Assembly (NCBI RefSeq): GCF_002976435.1 | Contig: NZ_PUGF01000008.1 | Span: forward strand, 62,001 to 126,000 | Direction of reading: 5' to 3' | Source: Solimicrobium silvestre | Lineage (GTDB): Bacteria > Pseudomonadota > Gammaproteobacteria > Burkholderiales > Burkholderiaceae_D | Length of the DNA stretch: 64,000 nt | Shown here: positions 38,545 through 47,011 of the stretch, piece after piece | Position numbering within the stretch: the first letter of the stretch is position 1 | Layout of the letters: each line of letters opens with the position of its first letter | Position numbers and translations under genes: made by a program | Notes under the pieces: model-generated | What the model was told of the DNA's origin: nothing | Databases searched by the model: none | The model's input: the letters and a program-made list of their open reading frames with translations, nothing else

Positions 38545-38790
38545 ATGCTTCTATTACGCCCCAACTGCGAATGCTGTAATGGCGATTTGCCTCCCGATGC
38601 AACAGAAGCAAAAATATGCTCATTTGAATGCACGTTTTGCGCATCCTGTGCCAATTCAAAACTCAACAATATCTGCCCCAATTGCGGTGGCGAACTGGTT
38701 GCGCGCCCGCGTCGCCCAGCCAATAAACTGGCCACTTATCCTGCTTCTGCTGAGCGCATCTACAAACCAGCTGGTTGTGCAGGGAATTAA
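38545..38790 (+). CDS. DUF1272 cysteine-rich small protein
   Basis: 81 residues with nine cysteines. The first ~60 residues fit DUF1272: LLRPNCECCNGDLPPD, KICSFECTFCASC and ICPNCGGELVARP. The paired CxxC motifs suggest one or two zinc sites. No function is assigned. It sits alone between gatB and metY. Confidence 0.88.
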   Translation: MLLLRPNCECCNGDLPPDATEAKICSFECTFCASCANSKLNNICPNCGGELVARPRRPANKLATYPASAERIYKPAGCAGN

Positions 38791-39005
38791 AATCTATTCA
38801 GACCAACCTGCTTTTTAAACCCGCCGAATTCGACAGGCTTAAAATCAGGGTTATTCAATTGCTGCCCTTTTTTAAATGCACTTCCGTTAAAGTACTGCAC
38901 CGAATAAGGATATAGCTTTTAATTCGTTGCGCTAACCATCCCCCTGTTTTTATTATGTCAACGAGGCTCACAATGTTGTCGGCCATTCGTCATGGGGAAG
39001 CGGTA

Positions 39006-40277
39006 ATGAAACTTGAAACGATTGCAGTACACGGTGGTTACTCACCGGATCCCACCACCAAAGCAGCCGCAGTTCCAATTTATCAAACCAGTTCTTACGC
39101 CTTCGACAGCACCCAGCACGGCGCCGATTTGTTCGATCTGAAGGTGGCCGGCAATATCTACACGCGCATCATGAACCCGACTCAGGATGTGCTGGAAAAA
39201 CGTGTGGCCGAACTGGAAGGCGGTATCGGCGCATTGGCCTTGGCTTCCGGCCAGGCAGCCATTACTTACGCAATTCAAACCATTGCCGAAGCGGGCGACA
39301 ATATTGTATCTGCGACGACTCTGTACGGCGGCACCTATAATCTGCTGGCGCATACGCTGCCGCAATTCGGCATTACCACCCGCTTTGCAGACCACCGAGA
39401 ACCGGCTTCATTCGAGCGCTTAATCGACACCAAAACCAAGGCGATTTTTGTCGAAGCGATCGGTAATCCTTTAGGTAATATCACCGACATCGAAGCAATT
39501 GCCGCCATCGCGCACAAGCACGGCATACCGCTGATTGTGGATAACACCGTACCCTCGCCGTACCTGTTACGCCCATTTGAATTCGGCTCCGATATTGTGG
39601 TGCACTCGCTGACCAAATATTTGGGCGGACACGGCAATTCGCTGGGCGGCATTATCGTTGACTCCGGTAAGTTTCCCTGGGCTGACCATAAAGAAAAATT
39701 CCCCCGCCTGAATGAACCGGATGTCTCGTATCACGGCGTGGTGTACACCGAAGCACTGGGCGCGGCGGCCTATATAGGTCGGGCACGGGTGGTACCGCTG
39801 CGAAATATGGGCGCGGCGATTTCACCGTTCAATGCCTTCCTGATTTTGCAAGGCATAGAAACACTGGCTTTGCGCATGGATCGCATCACCGACAACACCA
39901 TCAAGATTGCCAAATATTTACAGGCGCATAAAAAAGTGAAATGGGTCAATTACGCCGGACTACCTGAACACCGCGACCATGCGCTGGCGCAAAAATATCT
40001 GGGTGGACGGCCTTCCGGCATCCTCACCTTCGGCGTTGAAGGCGGCTTGGCAGGAGGAGGGCGCTTTCAGGATGCGTTACAATTATTCACACGGTTAGTC
40101 AATATCGGCGACGCCAAATCGCTGGCGTGCCACCCGGCTTCCACAACGCATCGTCAGCTTAGTCCTCAAGAATTGATCAAAGCAGGTGTAACCGAAGACA
40201 CGGTGCGCCTGTCAATCGGCATTGAACATGTTGATGACTTGATCGCCGATCTGGAGCAAGCGCTAGCTGCACTCTGA
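39006..40277 (+). CDS. metY: O-acetylhomoserine sulfhydrylase (aminocarboxypropyltransferase)
   Basis: About 423 residues from ATG 39006, matching the family start MKLETIAVHGGYSPDP; an upstream ATG at 38955 is in frame but less likely. PLP-dependent gamma-family fold: YTRIMNPTQDVLEKRVAELE, SGQAAITYAIQTI, and the PLP lysine in VVHSLTKYLGGHGNSLGG. It makes homocysteine or methionine precursors from O-acetylhomoserine and sulfide. No riboswitch was recognised in the ~200 nt upstream. Confidence 0.94.
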   Translation: MKLETIAVHGGYSPDPTTKAAAVPIYQTSSYAFDSTQHGADLFDLKVAGNIYTRIMNPTQDVLEKRVAELEGGIGALALASGQAAITYAIQTIAEAGDNIVSATTLYGGTYNLLAHTLPQFGITTRFADHREPASFERLIDTKTKAIFVEAIGNPLGNITDIEAIAAIAHKHGIPLIVDNTVPSPYLLRPFEFGSDIVVHSLTKYLGGHGNSLGGIIVDSGKFPWADHKEKFPRLNEPDVSYHGVVYTEALGAAAYIGRARVVPLRNMGAAISPFNAFLILQGIETLALRMDRITDNTIKIAKYLQAHKKVKWVNYAGLPEHRDHALAQKYLGGRPSGILTFGVEGGLAGGGRFQDALQLFTRLVNIGDAKSLACHPASTTHRQLSPQELIKAGVTEDTVRLSIGIEHVDDLIADLEQALAAL

Positions 40278-40351
40278 TTCGCTGATCTACCTCCGACGAG
40301 CAGCAGAGTTAATGACTTCGTTGCGCTGTACTGTCCACCTCAAGCCACATA

Positions 40352-40378
40352 AGGTCATATGTCAGTCACATATGGCCT
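40352..40378. promoter_or_regulatory. Inverted repeat upstream of pit
   Basis: AGGTCATATGT-CAGTC-ACATATGGCCT, 11-bp arms with one mismatch, 45 nt before pit and 74 nt after the metY stop. There is no T-run, so an operator or a weak structure is likelier than a terminator. It does not match a Pho box. Confidence 0.4.
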
Positions 40379-40423
40379 GTAAATTAAGCCGGTTAATTAA
40401 TTTACTCTTGGGGGCAATTTGCC

Positions 40424-42067
40424 ATGGATTCAAGCGCACAACTGAATGCGGCGGTTCCGCCGCATGCCACATCGACTATTCCATCCGCGCTCAGCGAGCA
40501 TAAAACCGGGCCGGCGACTCTGATCCTATTCGCGGTTCTGCTGCTGTTAGGCCTTATCTACACAGCAATGAGCCTGACTGCCGATGTCACTGAAGCAGGC
40601 CCTACCACCACGCAATGGCTGCCTTATTTTTTACTAGGCTTGGCTTTGCTAATTGCGCTGGGTTTTGAATTCGTGAATGGTTTCCATGACACCGCCAACG
40701 CCGTCGCAACCGTTATTTATACACATTCATTACCGCCCAATTTTGCCGTGATGTGGTCTGGCTGCTTTAACTTTCTTGGTGTGCTGCTGTCCAGCGGCGC
40801 GGTAGCTTTCGGTATCATTTCACTGCTACCGGTTGAACTAATTCTACAAGTTGGCTCCGGCTCAGGATTTGCAATGGTGTTCGCCTTATTGATCGCCGCT
40901 ATTATCTGGAATTTAGGTACCTGGTGGCTGGGTCTGCCGGCTTCGTCATCACATACCATGATCGGCTCGATACTCGGCGTAGGTATTGCCAACGCGTTAA
41001 TGCATGGTCGCACCGGAACCAGCGGTGTCGATTGGGCACAAGCGACCAAGGTTGGTTACTCGTTATTACTGTCACCGCTGGTTGGTTTTGTTTGCGCGGC
41101 ATTATTGTTATTAGCAATGCGCGCTTTTGTAAAAAGCAAAGAACTATATGAAGCGCCAGTTGGCAATACGCCGCCGCCATGGTGGATCCGTGGCTTGCTG
41201 ATTTTGACCTGCACCGGCGTGTCTTTTGCACATGGCTCTAACGACGGCCAAAAAGGTATGGGCTTAATTATGCTGATATTGGTTGGTACTGTGCCGATGG
41301 CTTATGCGCTGAACCGTGCCATGCCGGTTGACCACGTAACGCAATTCGTCGCGGTCGCGCATGTTACTCAAATTTCACTCGACAAATATACAGCGCCGTT
41401 GTCCTTGCCTCCCGCGGCCTCTACAGCAGCTTCGCGTGACACGCTCATCACCTTTATTCGCACCAAAGAATTAACACCGGAAGCCCTCCCGGCATTGTCA
41501 ACGTTAACTGGTGCTATTGGTGAACGCGTCAAAGAATCCGGCTCACTCGCCAACGTACCCGCTACCAATGTAACTAACGTCCGGAATGATATGTATCTGG
41601 TGGCCGAAGCCATCCGCGTCCTTGATAAAAATCCTGCCGTTAATTTTGACGCAGACACCAAAGCCAACCTCACCGCATTCAAAAAGCAAATTGATGACGC
41701 GACCAAATTCATTCCTCTGTGGGTAAAAATCGCTGTGGCGATTGCCTTGGGCCTGGGCACGATGGTCGGCTGGAAGCGCATTGTTGTGACCGTCGGTCAA
41801 AAAATTGGCAAGACTCACTTAACTTACGCACAAGGCGCTTCGGCAGAATTAGTGGCGATGCTGACGATTGGTGCTGCCGACGTATTCGGCTTGCCGGTCT
41901 CAACCACACACGTACTTTCGTCCGGCGTTGCTGGCTCGATGGCGGCGAATCGCTCTGGTTTGCAAATGTCGACGATACGTAATCTGGCCATGGCCTGGGT
42001 GTTGACTTTGCCGGTTGCGATTTTGCTTTCCGGTTCGTTGTATTGGCTGTTTTCGCACCTTTTTTAA
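40424..42067 (+). CDS. pit: PiT family inorganic phosphate transporter
   Basis: 547 residues with about ten spans and a central soluble loop (~310-425). Duplicated PiT signatures: GFEFVNGFHDTANAVATVIY in the N-half and FAHGSNDGQKGMGLIMLILV in the C-half, plus PASSSHTMIGSILG and PVSTTHVLSSGVAG. It takes up phosphate with protons, probably as a metal-phosphate complex. It lies 17 nt upstream of ppk2 and probably shares its transcript. Confidence 0.94.
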   Translation: MDSSAQLNAAVPPHATSTIPSALSEHKTGPATLILFAVLLLLGLIYTAMSLTADVTEAGPTTTQWLPYFLLGLALLIALGFEFVNGFHDTANAVATVIYTHSLPPNFAVMWSGCFNFLGVLLSSGAVAFGIISLLPVELILQVGSGSGFAMVFALLIAAIIWNLGTWWLGLPASSSHTMIGSILGVGIANALMHGRTGTSGVDWAQATKVGYSLLLSPLVGFVCAALLLLAMRAFVKSKELYEAPVGNTPPPWWIRGLLILTCTGVSFAHGSNDGQKGMGLIMLILVGTVPMAYALNRAMPVDHVTQFVAVAHVTQISLDKYTAPLSLPPAASTAASRDTLITFIRTKELTPEALPALSTLTGAIGERVKESGSLANVPATNVTNVRNDMYLVAEAIRVLDKNPAVNFDADTKANLTAFKKQIDDATKFIPLWVKIAVAIALGLGTMVGWKRIVVTVGQKIGKTHLTYAQGASAELVAMLTIGAADVFGLPVSTTHVLSSGVAGSMAANRSGLQMSTIRNLAMAWVLTLPVAILLSGSLYWLFSHLF

Positions 42068-42084
42068 CCATAGGAACTTAAGCC

Positions 42085-43005
42085 ATGAGATTAAATAACG
42101 AAGAACTACTCAGCCGTATACATAGCGAACTCGCCGATAGTAATGATGAAGAATTAGAACTGGAATTAGTTGACGACCGTTCTTTAGAATCCTTCACCGA
42201 TGAAGGCGCGCCTGAGCCGACTGCGGCGGATAAAGAGAATCGCCGGTTATATTTTCGTGAGTTATTTCGCTTACAGGCCGAGCTGGTTAAACTGCAAGAT
42301 TGGGTGGTACATACCGGCCATAAAGTAGTGATTTTATTTGAAGGGCGTGATGCGGCAGGCAAGGGTGGCGTGATTAAGCGCATCACCCAGCGGCTTAACC
42401 CGCGTGTTTGCCGGGTTGCGGCCTTGCCTGCACCGAATGACCGCGAACAAACCCAGTGGTATTTCCAGCGCTATGTTTCGCACTTGCCGGCCGCCGGTGA
42501 AATTGTGCTGTTTGACCGCAGCTGGTACAACCGCGCTGGCGTAGAACGGGTCATGAATTTTTGTACCGATGACCAATATGAAGAGTTTTTCCGTACGGTT
42601 CCTGAGTTTGAACGCATGCTGGTGCGCTCGGGAATTCAGGTTATCAAATACTGGTTTTCCATCTCCGATGAAGAACAGCATGCGCGCTTTTTAGGGCGCA
42701 TTTACGATCCGCTCAAACAATGGAAATTAAGCCCGATGGATTTAGAGTCGCGGCGGCGTTGGGAAGAGTACACCAAGGCCAAAGAAATCATGCTGGAACG
42801 TACCAACATTGCCGAAGCTCCTTGGTGGTTGGTGCAGGCCAATGACAAGAAAAAAGCGCGCTTAAATTGCATCCATCACTTGTTAGCGCAGATGCCGTAT
42901 GAAGAGATAACGCATCAGGCAATTACCTTACCGCAGCGTGAACGCCATGAAGACTATGAACGTTTGCCGATGTCATCGGACATTATCGTGCCGGAGGTTT
43001 ATTAA
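42085..43005 (+). CDS. ppk2: Polyphosphate kinase 2
   Basis: 306 residues. Walker A is EGRDAAGKGGVIKRI (~residues 90-104) and the second motif FDRSWYNRAGVERVMNF holds the catalytic DR pair; a lid region DLESRRRWEEYTKAKEIM follows. PPK2 transfers phosphate between polyphosphate and GDP or ADP. The N-terminal ~50 residues are acidic and poorly conserved. It follows pit by 17 nt, linking phosphate import to polyphosphate metabolism. Confidence 0.95.
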   Translation: MRLNNEELLSRIHSELADSNDEELELELVDDRSLESFTDEGAPEPTAADKENRRLYFRELFRLQAELVKLQDWVVHTGHKVVILFEGRDAAGKGGVIKRITQRLNPRVCRVAALPAPNDREQTQWYFQRYVSHLPAAGEIVLFDRSWYNRAGVERVMNFCTDDQYEEFFRTVPEFERMLVRSGIQVIKYWFSISDEEQHARFLGRIYDPLKQWKLSPMDLESRRRWEEYTKAKEIMLERTNIAEAPWWLVQANDKKKARLNCIHHLLAQMPYEEITHQAITLPQRERHEDYERLPMSSDIIVPEVY

Positions 43006-43039
43006 CTGGTGCAATGCGCTTTAGCCGCCCACTTTCCAC

Positions 43040-43069
43040 AACGTCATCCCCGCGCAGGGATGACGTTTT
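43040..43069 (+). terminator. Intrinsic terminator after ppk2
   Basis: AACGTCATCCC and GGGATGACGTT make an 11-bp stem around CGCGCA, followed by a short T stretch. It lies 35 nt beyond the ppk2 stop. Confidence 0.85.
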
Positions 43070-43164
43070 AATACGGTGTCCCTAGGTTGTGCCACAGCAT
43101 TTAATTTACTGCGCTGATAAATTCATGTAAATTTGCTGAACTCCACCCAACAAGAAGGCACCCC

Positions 43165-43695
43165 ATGCGCGAAAATTTGGTTTTATTTGCAACCTACAAT
43201 GCGGAAATGAACCTGCGTAATTTTCATGCTGCACAAAAACTCAGTGCAGAAGAATTACTGCAAGACCGGGGCGCTTTCTTTGGTTCGATAATGGGCACGC
43301 TAAATCACCTGATTGCAGCCGATACGATCTGGCTGCAACGTATTGCACACCATCCATCCCAGTTTTCCAGCTTATTGGCAATTCAAGATAGCCCCAAACC
43401 CACTGGATTAAACCAGAATAGATTTACCGATTTGGCAAGTTGGTTTGAGCACCGACTATCTTTGGATCAAATCATTAAACAGCTGGTTTTAGAAATCACG
43501 GAAGCTGATTTAGAAAGCATACTGCACTACACAAGAACCGATGGCGTTGCCAGCAACAAACGGCTCAAGGACGTTTTGCAGCATTTCTTCAACCATCAAA
43601 CCCATCATCGCGGTCAGATCAGTACCTTGTTGTTTCAAGCGGGAGTAGATGTCGGTGTAACCGATTTGTTGAGCTTGGTACCGAATGTTGAGTAG
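43165..43695 (+). CDS. DinB family protein
   Basis: 176 residues, the DinB/YfiT four-helix fold. Metal-binding histidines are visible in MGTLNHLIAADTIWLQRI and HQTHHRGQISTLLFQAG. Members of this family are often metal-dependent transferases or bacillithiol-related enzymes; this one's reaction is unknown. A 3' fragment of a second copy is found at 46046-46158. The palindrome that took the IS begins 18 nt after its stop. Confidence 0.88.
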   Translation: MRENLVLFATYNAEMNLRNFHAAQKLSAEELLQDRGAFFGSIMGTLNHLIAADTIWLQRIAHHPSQFSSLLAIQDSPKPTGLNQNRFTDLASWFEHRLSLDQIIKQLVLEITEADLESILHYTRTDGVASNKRLKDVLQHFFNHQTHHRGQISTLLFQAGVDVGVTDLLSLVPNVE

Positions 43696-43712
43696 ATTTT
43701 TTAATTCCTAAA

Positions 43713-43727
43713 ATTTAAATCATATAC
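43713..43727. repeat. Left arm of a 33-bp palindrome split by the IS
   Basis: ATTTAAATCATATAC here is the perfect reverse complement of 45066-45080. Without the IS and its duplicated target the two arms would flank GCC as one 33-bp inverted repeat just past the dinB stop. Confidence 0.85.
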
Positions 43728-43732
43728 GCCGT

Positions 43733-45058
43733 CAGTAGTGTCCCAACGTTTCTCATAGGAGAGACATCTGTTCTGGTTGATTTTCACCATCAGGCAAATT
43801 TGATGGCGGCGTAAGTAGTTGATTTAAAGGTGTTGTTTCAAACATAGTCAAACTCAAGATTTGTAGAATTTCGTAAAGGCTGTGAGGCAAATGCAACCGT
43901 TTTTTCACGATGGCGATAAGAACATATGTGGCGACGGCAATCTATATTTGGGTTTTGACGGCGTTTTCGCTGGCTCCCAAAAAGGATTTGATACGCAAAT
44001 GTTGTTTGATCCATTTGAAGAACAATTCGACTTGCCAGCGCTGCTTGTACAGCGCGGCGATCAGTTCCGGTTTGAGCGCAAAATTGTTGGTCAAGAATAT
44101 GAGGCGTTTTCCGTTCTCGTCTTTGACGACAACGCGCCGCAACGTCCTTGGATAATCCTTGCTTGCGTAATACAACGGCAGCTCGCCAGTCTGGTCGCAA
44201 ATGAGATTGGTGCTGGCTCGATCGACCGGGTGGGAGTAACGGCGCTTGAATTTGGTGTTGCTCTTGGCTCGGGTTACAAAGAAAGCGTTCAGCTCGTGGA
44301 GACGATGCAGCCGTTTGAAATCCAGGTAGCCGCGATCCATCAGATAAAATGCACCTGGCTCGATAGCCAGATCGTCCAGAATATTGACTTCGTGGGTCTT
44401 GCCGTCGGTGATATGAATAAAGGTCGGGATCGAACCACGCAGGTCGAGCAGAGTATGCAATTTGATTGCAGCTTTGGTGGAGCGAAACGGCGCCCATGGA
44501 TGAACAGACAAACACAGATCGATTGTGGTTGCATCGAAGGCATACACAGTGGCGTCCAAATAGATTCCCATCGGTTCGTCGGCATACAGAGGTCGAGCCA
44601 TCGCAATCAGATGCTGCGCAAAATCGGCATAAATCTGCCACGGACAAGTGGCATTCGCATTCGACAGCGTGTTGCGAGAAATGGTTTCGCCTCGAAATCC
44701 CATGTGGTAAAGCCGGTGCGCTTGCGCCCGCAGATTGACTTCGATGTCGCGCAGGGATTCTCGGTAGGTCAGCTGAGCGAATGCCATAGCGAAGAATTGA
44801 TCCAAACAAGAAAAATTCTTGACCATGTGTTCGCCCCGGTGCGCCGCAACGCATCGACGAAACGTGGTCAATGGCAGATAAGTCATGATCTGCGAAAAAA
44901 CGAGTTTGCCATGATGCATAGTAGCGTTGAGCGGAAATCCGCAAAAAGCACCTATTTTGCGCCTCGACGTTCAAATCGAGACCAAACAAATTCGTCGTTT
45001 TATGCAAGTAAATCATTAACTTACAAGCTCCTGGCGTGAGAACGTTGGGACACTACTG
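43733..45058 (-). mobile_element. IS4-family insertion sequence, 1326 bp, inactivated
   Basis: Both ends carry the same 18-bp inverted repeat, CAGTAGTGTCCCAACGTT, and the flanks are a 9-bp direct repeat ATACGCCGT (43724-43732 and 45059-45067). It holds one transposase gene on the minus strand with an in-frame TAG. The ends and the repeats are intact, so a functional transposase elsewhere could still move it. Confidence 0.93.
43753..44919 (-). pseudogene. IS4-family transposase with an in-frame stop
   Basis: The frame from ATG 44919 (MHHGKLVFSQIMTYLPL) reads 325 residues to TAG at 43942-43944, then continues in the same frame for ~62 codons (IAVATYVLIAIVKKRLHLPH) to TGA at 43753. IS4 relatives have Trp here (KTQIWIAV), so TGG changed to TAG. 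DDE residues are present: FDATTIDL, YLMDRGYLD, and the Y-(2)-R-(3)-E-(6)-K motif in YKQRWQVELFFKWIK. The truncated protein keeps all catalytic residues but loses its C-terminal helix region. Longer frames overlapping it on both strands are shadows. Confidence 0.9.
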
Positions 45059-45361
45059 ATACGCCGTATATGATTTAAATATGCTCTGATAGCCCAATGA
45101 ATGCTTTAGAAAAATGGTTGAATTAATAACCATGTCGCTACGCAACCGAGCACAATTTGGTATCCAAAATCTCAATTTTGAATTGGGTAATTCAAGCGGC
45201 TTTCCTTCAGCCATAAATCCGCAACCAGTTCCTCCTGATTGACTACCGACAATTTTAGCAATGCCACTATCTTTCATTTGAGAAGCGAACATTTCGACCG
45301 AAGATGTGGTTTTATTATCGACCAACACATAAACATGCCCTCGCCAGGCTCCCCTACGCAT
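45053..45361 (-). pseudogene. Fragment of an S41-family (C-terminal processing) protease
   Basis: About 102 residues. The piece HVYVLVDNKTTSSVEMFASQ, then IAKIVGSQSGGTGCGF and SKLRFWIPNCARLRSD matches the catalytic Ser-Lys part of S41 tail-specific proteases, in which the serine sits in T-S-S-V-E. Everything N-terminal of this is missing, and no membrane or PDZ domain is present. Its reading frame now ends at a TAG provided by the right end of the IS; before insertion it would have ended a few codons later in the palindrome. No ribosome site is evident. Confidence 0.75.
45066..45080. repeat. Right arm of the split palindrome
   Basis: GTATATGATTTAAAT, the exact reverse complement of 43713-43727. 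Confidence 0.85.
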
Positions 45362-45415
45362 CGACTTTCGCCGCCAAATACAAGGCCGGCCATAAGCCCG
45401 CCGTCAATTTACATT

Positions 45416-45889
45416 CTATTTAGCTTTTTCAAGCCAATATTCATTCATGATTTCATGTGACCATTTCGGTTGGCTGACATCATGACGCGGCAAAAATTCC
45501 GACATCACAGGCTTAATATCAACTATTGGCGTTTCATTAATAGCATCAAGTTCGGAAACAAATAATTGATTTCCATGTACACGAATTAGACGGCAAATTG
45601 TGCTCCCAAGTCTGTTTGGTCTATTCTTGCCTCGTTGCGCAAAAATACCTACTTTTGGCCAATTCAAATTATTGCGCGGATGACGTGCACCGAAGACAAT
45701 TTTTGCAGGGTCAACCTCATGAAATAAAAAAATAATTTCAATATGAGAAAACTCAGACAGGCCTAGCAGTGCTTCAGGTTCGAATTGATCTGAAAGCGTT
45801 ATGCAAGATTCCTCGCCGCCCCAAAAATCATCTTCAGCATGTGGTCGAATAGCATCTACAACACCAATTGATTGTATTTGTATATCCAT
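45416..45889 (-). CDS. TrmO/UPF0066-type tRNA methyltransferase family protein
   Basis: 157 residues from ATG 45889, with AAAGAGAT upstream; the frame opens 48 nt earlier. Family features: YMDIQIQSIGVVDAI-like start, GLSEFSHIEIIFLFHEV, and the signature IFAQRGKNRPNRLGSTIC. TrmO methylates N6-threonylcarbamoyladenosine at position 37 of certain tRNAs. This copy lacks the C-terminal domain of E. coli TrmO, so it could be a paralogue with another substrate. Confidence 0.85.
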   Translation of the reverse strand: MDIQIQSIGVVDAIRPHAEDDFWGGEESCITLSDQFEPEALLGLSEFSHIEIIFLFHEVDPAKIVFGARHPRNNLNWPKVGIFAQRGKNRPNRLGSTICRLIRVHGNQLFVSELDAINETPIVDIKPVMSEFLPRHDVSQPKWSHEIMNEYWLEKAK

Positions 45890-46045
45890 ATAAATCTCTT
45901 TGGAGTCTGATTTGAAAAATATAGTGAAAGGCAGCATTACTAAAGTGAACTGTCAGCCATTCATCGATTTAAAACATTAACACAAATTTAGAAAAAGCAA
46001 CTTTATTGCCTGTAAAAGCAACATAATCATCAATACGCCAGACGC

Positions 46046-46158
46046 GAGTAGAAGGCATTTTCCACGGCACAAGAACCGATAGCGCGGCAAGATCAGCACC
46101 TTGCTGTTTCAAGCGGGAGTTGACGTCGGTGTCACCGACTTATGGAGTTTGGAATTCA
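46046..46158 (+). pseudogene. Remnant of a second dinB-like gene
   Basis: ACAAGAACCGATAGCG and AGATCAGCACCTTGCTG and the following ~50 bases match the dinB gene at 43527-43680 at high identity, but 66 nt between two GCG triplets are gone, deleting the HxxxH metal region. Reading frame: ISTLLFQAGVDVGVTDLWSL. Everything upstream is lost. The copies point the same way and bracket the IS, protease fragment and TrmO-like gene. Confidence 0.75.
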
Positions 46159-46256
46159 AAAAGAGTCATGCGCTAACATTCCAACAAATTACCCTAAATG
46201 TAGGAATGCTAGCCCGCTCGGCATTGATGATTGCAGCCCTGAGCGCTTTGATGACA

Positions 46257-46553
46257 TCATCCACCAGCATACCCGGCCTCGCGTTGATGGCGAATTGCGA
46301 GTATCAAAACGGCATTCTGGTCAACCTCAAAGCTATACAAAGCAATATAACCAGTCTTGCCGCGAGAAATAACCAATTCTCGCAGATCCAATTCGACTAG
46401 CCGGCCTATCAACGGATGATGCTTCAATATGACGACCGCCTCTTCGATTAACTCAACCGTCTCCGTAGCCGCTAATGGATCAGTCTCAAGCAAGAAATCG
46501 GTCAGTTTTTCAAGGTCGCGCAGCGCAATCTGCGAATAAATTAACCGCGCCAA
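46257..46553 (-). CDS. RelE/ParE-family toxin
   Basis: 98 residues: MARLIYSQIALRDLEKLTDF, an internal RLVELDLRELVISRGKTGYI and the end VLILAIRHQREAGY, the typical ParE/RelE fold. It would act by gyrase inhibition (ParE) or mRNA cleavage (RelE). Its ATG overlaps the antitoxin stop by 13 nt on the same strand. Confidence 0.9.
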   Translation of the reverse strand: MARLIYSQIALRDLEKLTDFLLETDPLAATETVELIEEAVVILKHHPLIGRLVELDLRELVISRGKTGYIALYSFEVDQNAVLILAIRHQREAGYAGG

Positions 46554-46825
46554 GATCTTGCCTTTGGCTGCGCAATTTTTTTACCTGCGATGCGTTCTTG
46601 AATGTACGCATGAACTTCGTCGGCGTCATAGCCTTGATCGACTTCCAACATCTGCTTCCGCGCTGCATGCGCTTCCGCAATAAAATTAGCCCGACATTCC
46701 GCTGCGATGGCAGCCTGCTCGATCGCATTGATCATGAATGCGTGCGTGGATACACCTTGCAGCTGTGCAGCAGCAACGGCACGTTGCTTGAGATTATCGG
46801 GAAGTTTCAACGACGTGGTGGACAT
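46541..46825 (-). CDS. Ribbon-helix-helix antitoxin
   Basis: 94 residues from ATG 46825, preceded by AAGGAG. The N-terminus (STTSLKLPDNLKQRAVAAAQ; STHAFMINAIEQA) is a CopG/ParD-like RHH DNA-binding domain; the C-terminal half is helical and should bind the toxin. A perfect inverted repeat (46847-46866) lies 21 nt upstream, the likely autoregulatory operator. Confidence 0.88.
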   Translation of the reverse strand: MSTTSLKLPDNLKQRAVAAAQLQGVSTHAFMINAIEQAAIAAECRANFIAEAHAARKQMLEVDQGYDADEVHAYIQERIAGKKIAQPKARSWRG

Positions 46826-46846
46826 ACCTGACTCCTTCAATTAAAC

Positions 46847-46866
46847 GGTGTTACTATGGTAACACC
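46847..46866. promoter_or_regulatory. Operator of the toxin-antitoxin operon
   Basis: GGTGTTAC-TATG-GTAACACC: perfect 8-bp arms and a 4-nt centre, just upstream of the antitoxin ribosome site. RHH antitoxins repress through such palindromes. Confidence 0.75.
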
Positions 46867-47011
46867 AGCTACAAGGCATAACAAGCTTACCTACTGGCTG
46901 AAATCAAATGCTCCTTGAAAACGCCTACAGCCGTCAATACGATATCAATGTAACTACCGTTAATAACTTAAATGACTATGCTCGCGTAGGAACTTTACCC
47001 GCAGGGCAATC

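Noticed and set aside
38791-39005. SAM or SAH riboswitch before metY
   Set aside because: I could not find a matching core or pairing pattern in the ~200 nt upstream.
43838-45016. 392-codon minus-strand frame over the IS
   Set aside because: A shadow frame of the transposase: the amino-acid makeup is rich in Arg, Cys and Ser with no motifs, whereas the other frame has the DDE and Y-R-E-K residues.
43882-45039. 385-codon plus-strand frame over the IS
   Set aside because: Antisense shadow of the same transposase; no ribosome site and no known domain.
46101-46400. 99-codon plus-strand frame after TrmO-like gene
   Set aside because: Only its first ~20 codons resemble DinB; the rest is antisense to the toxin gene. 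Treated as a dinB remnant instead.
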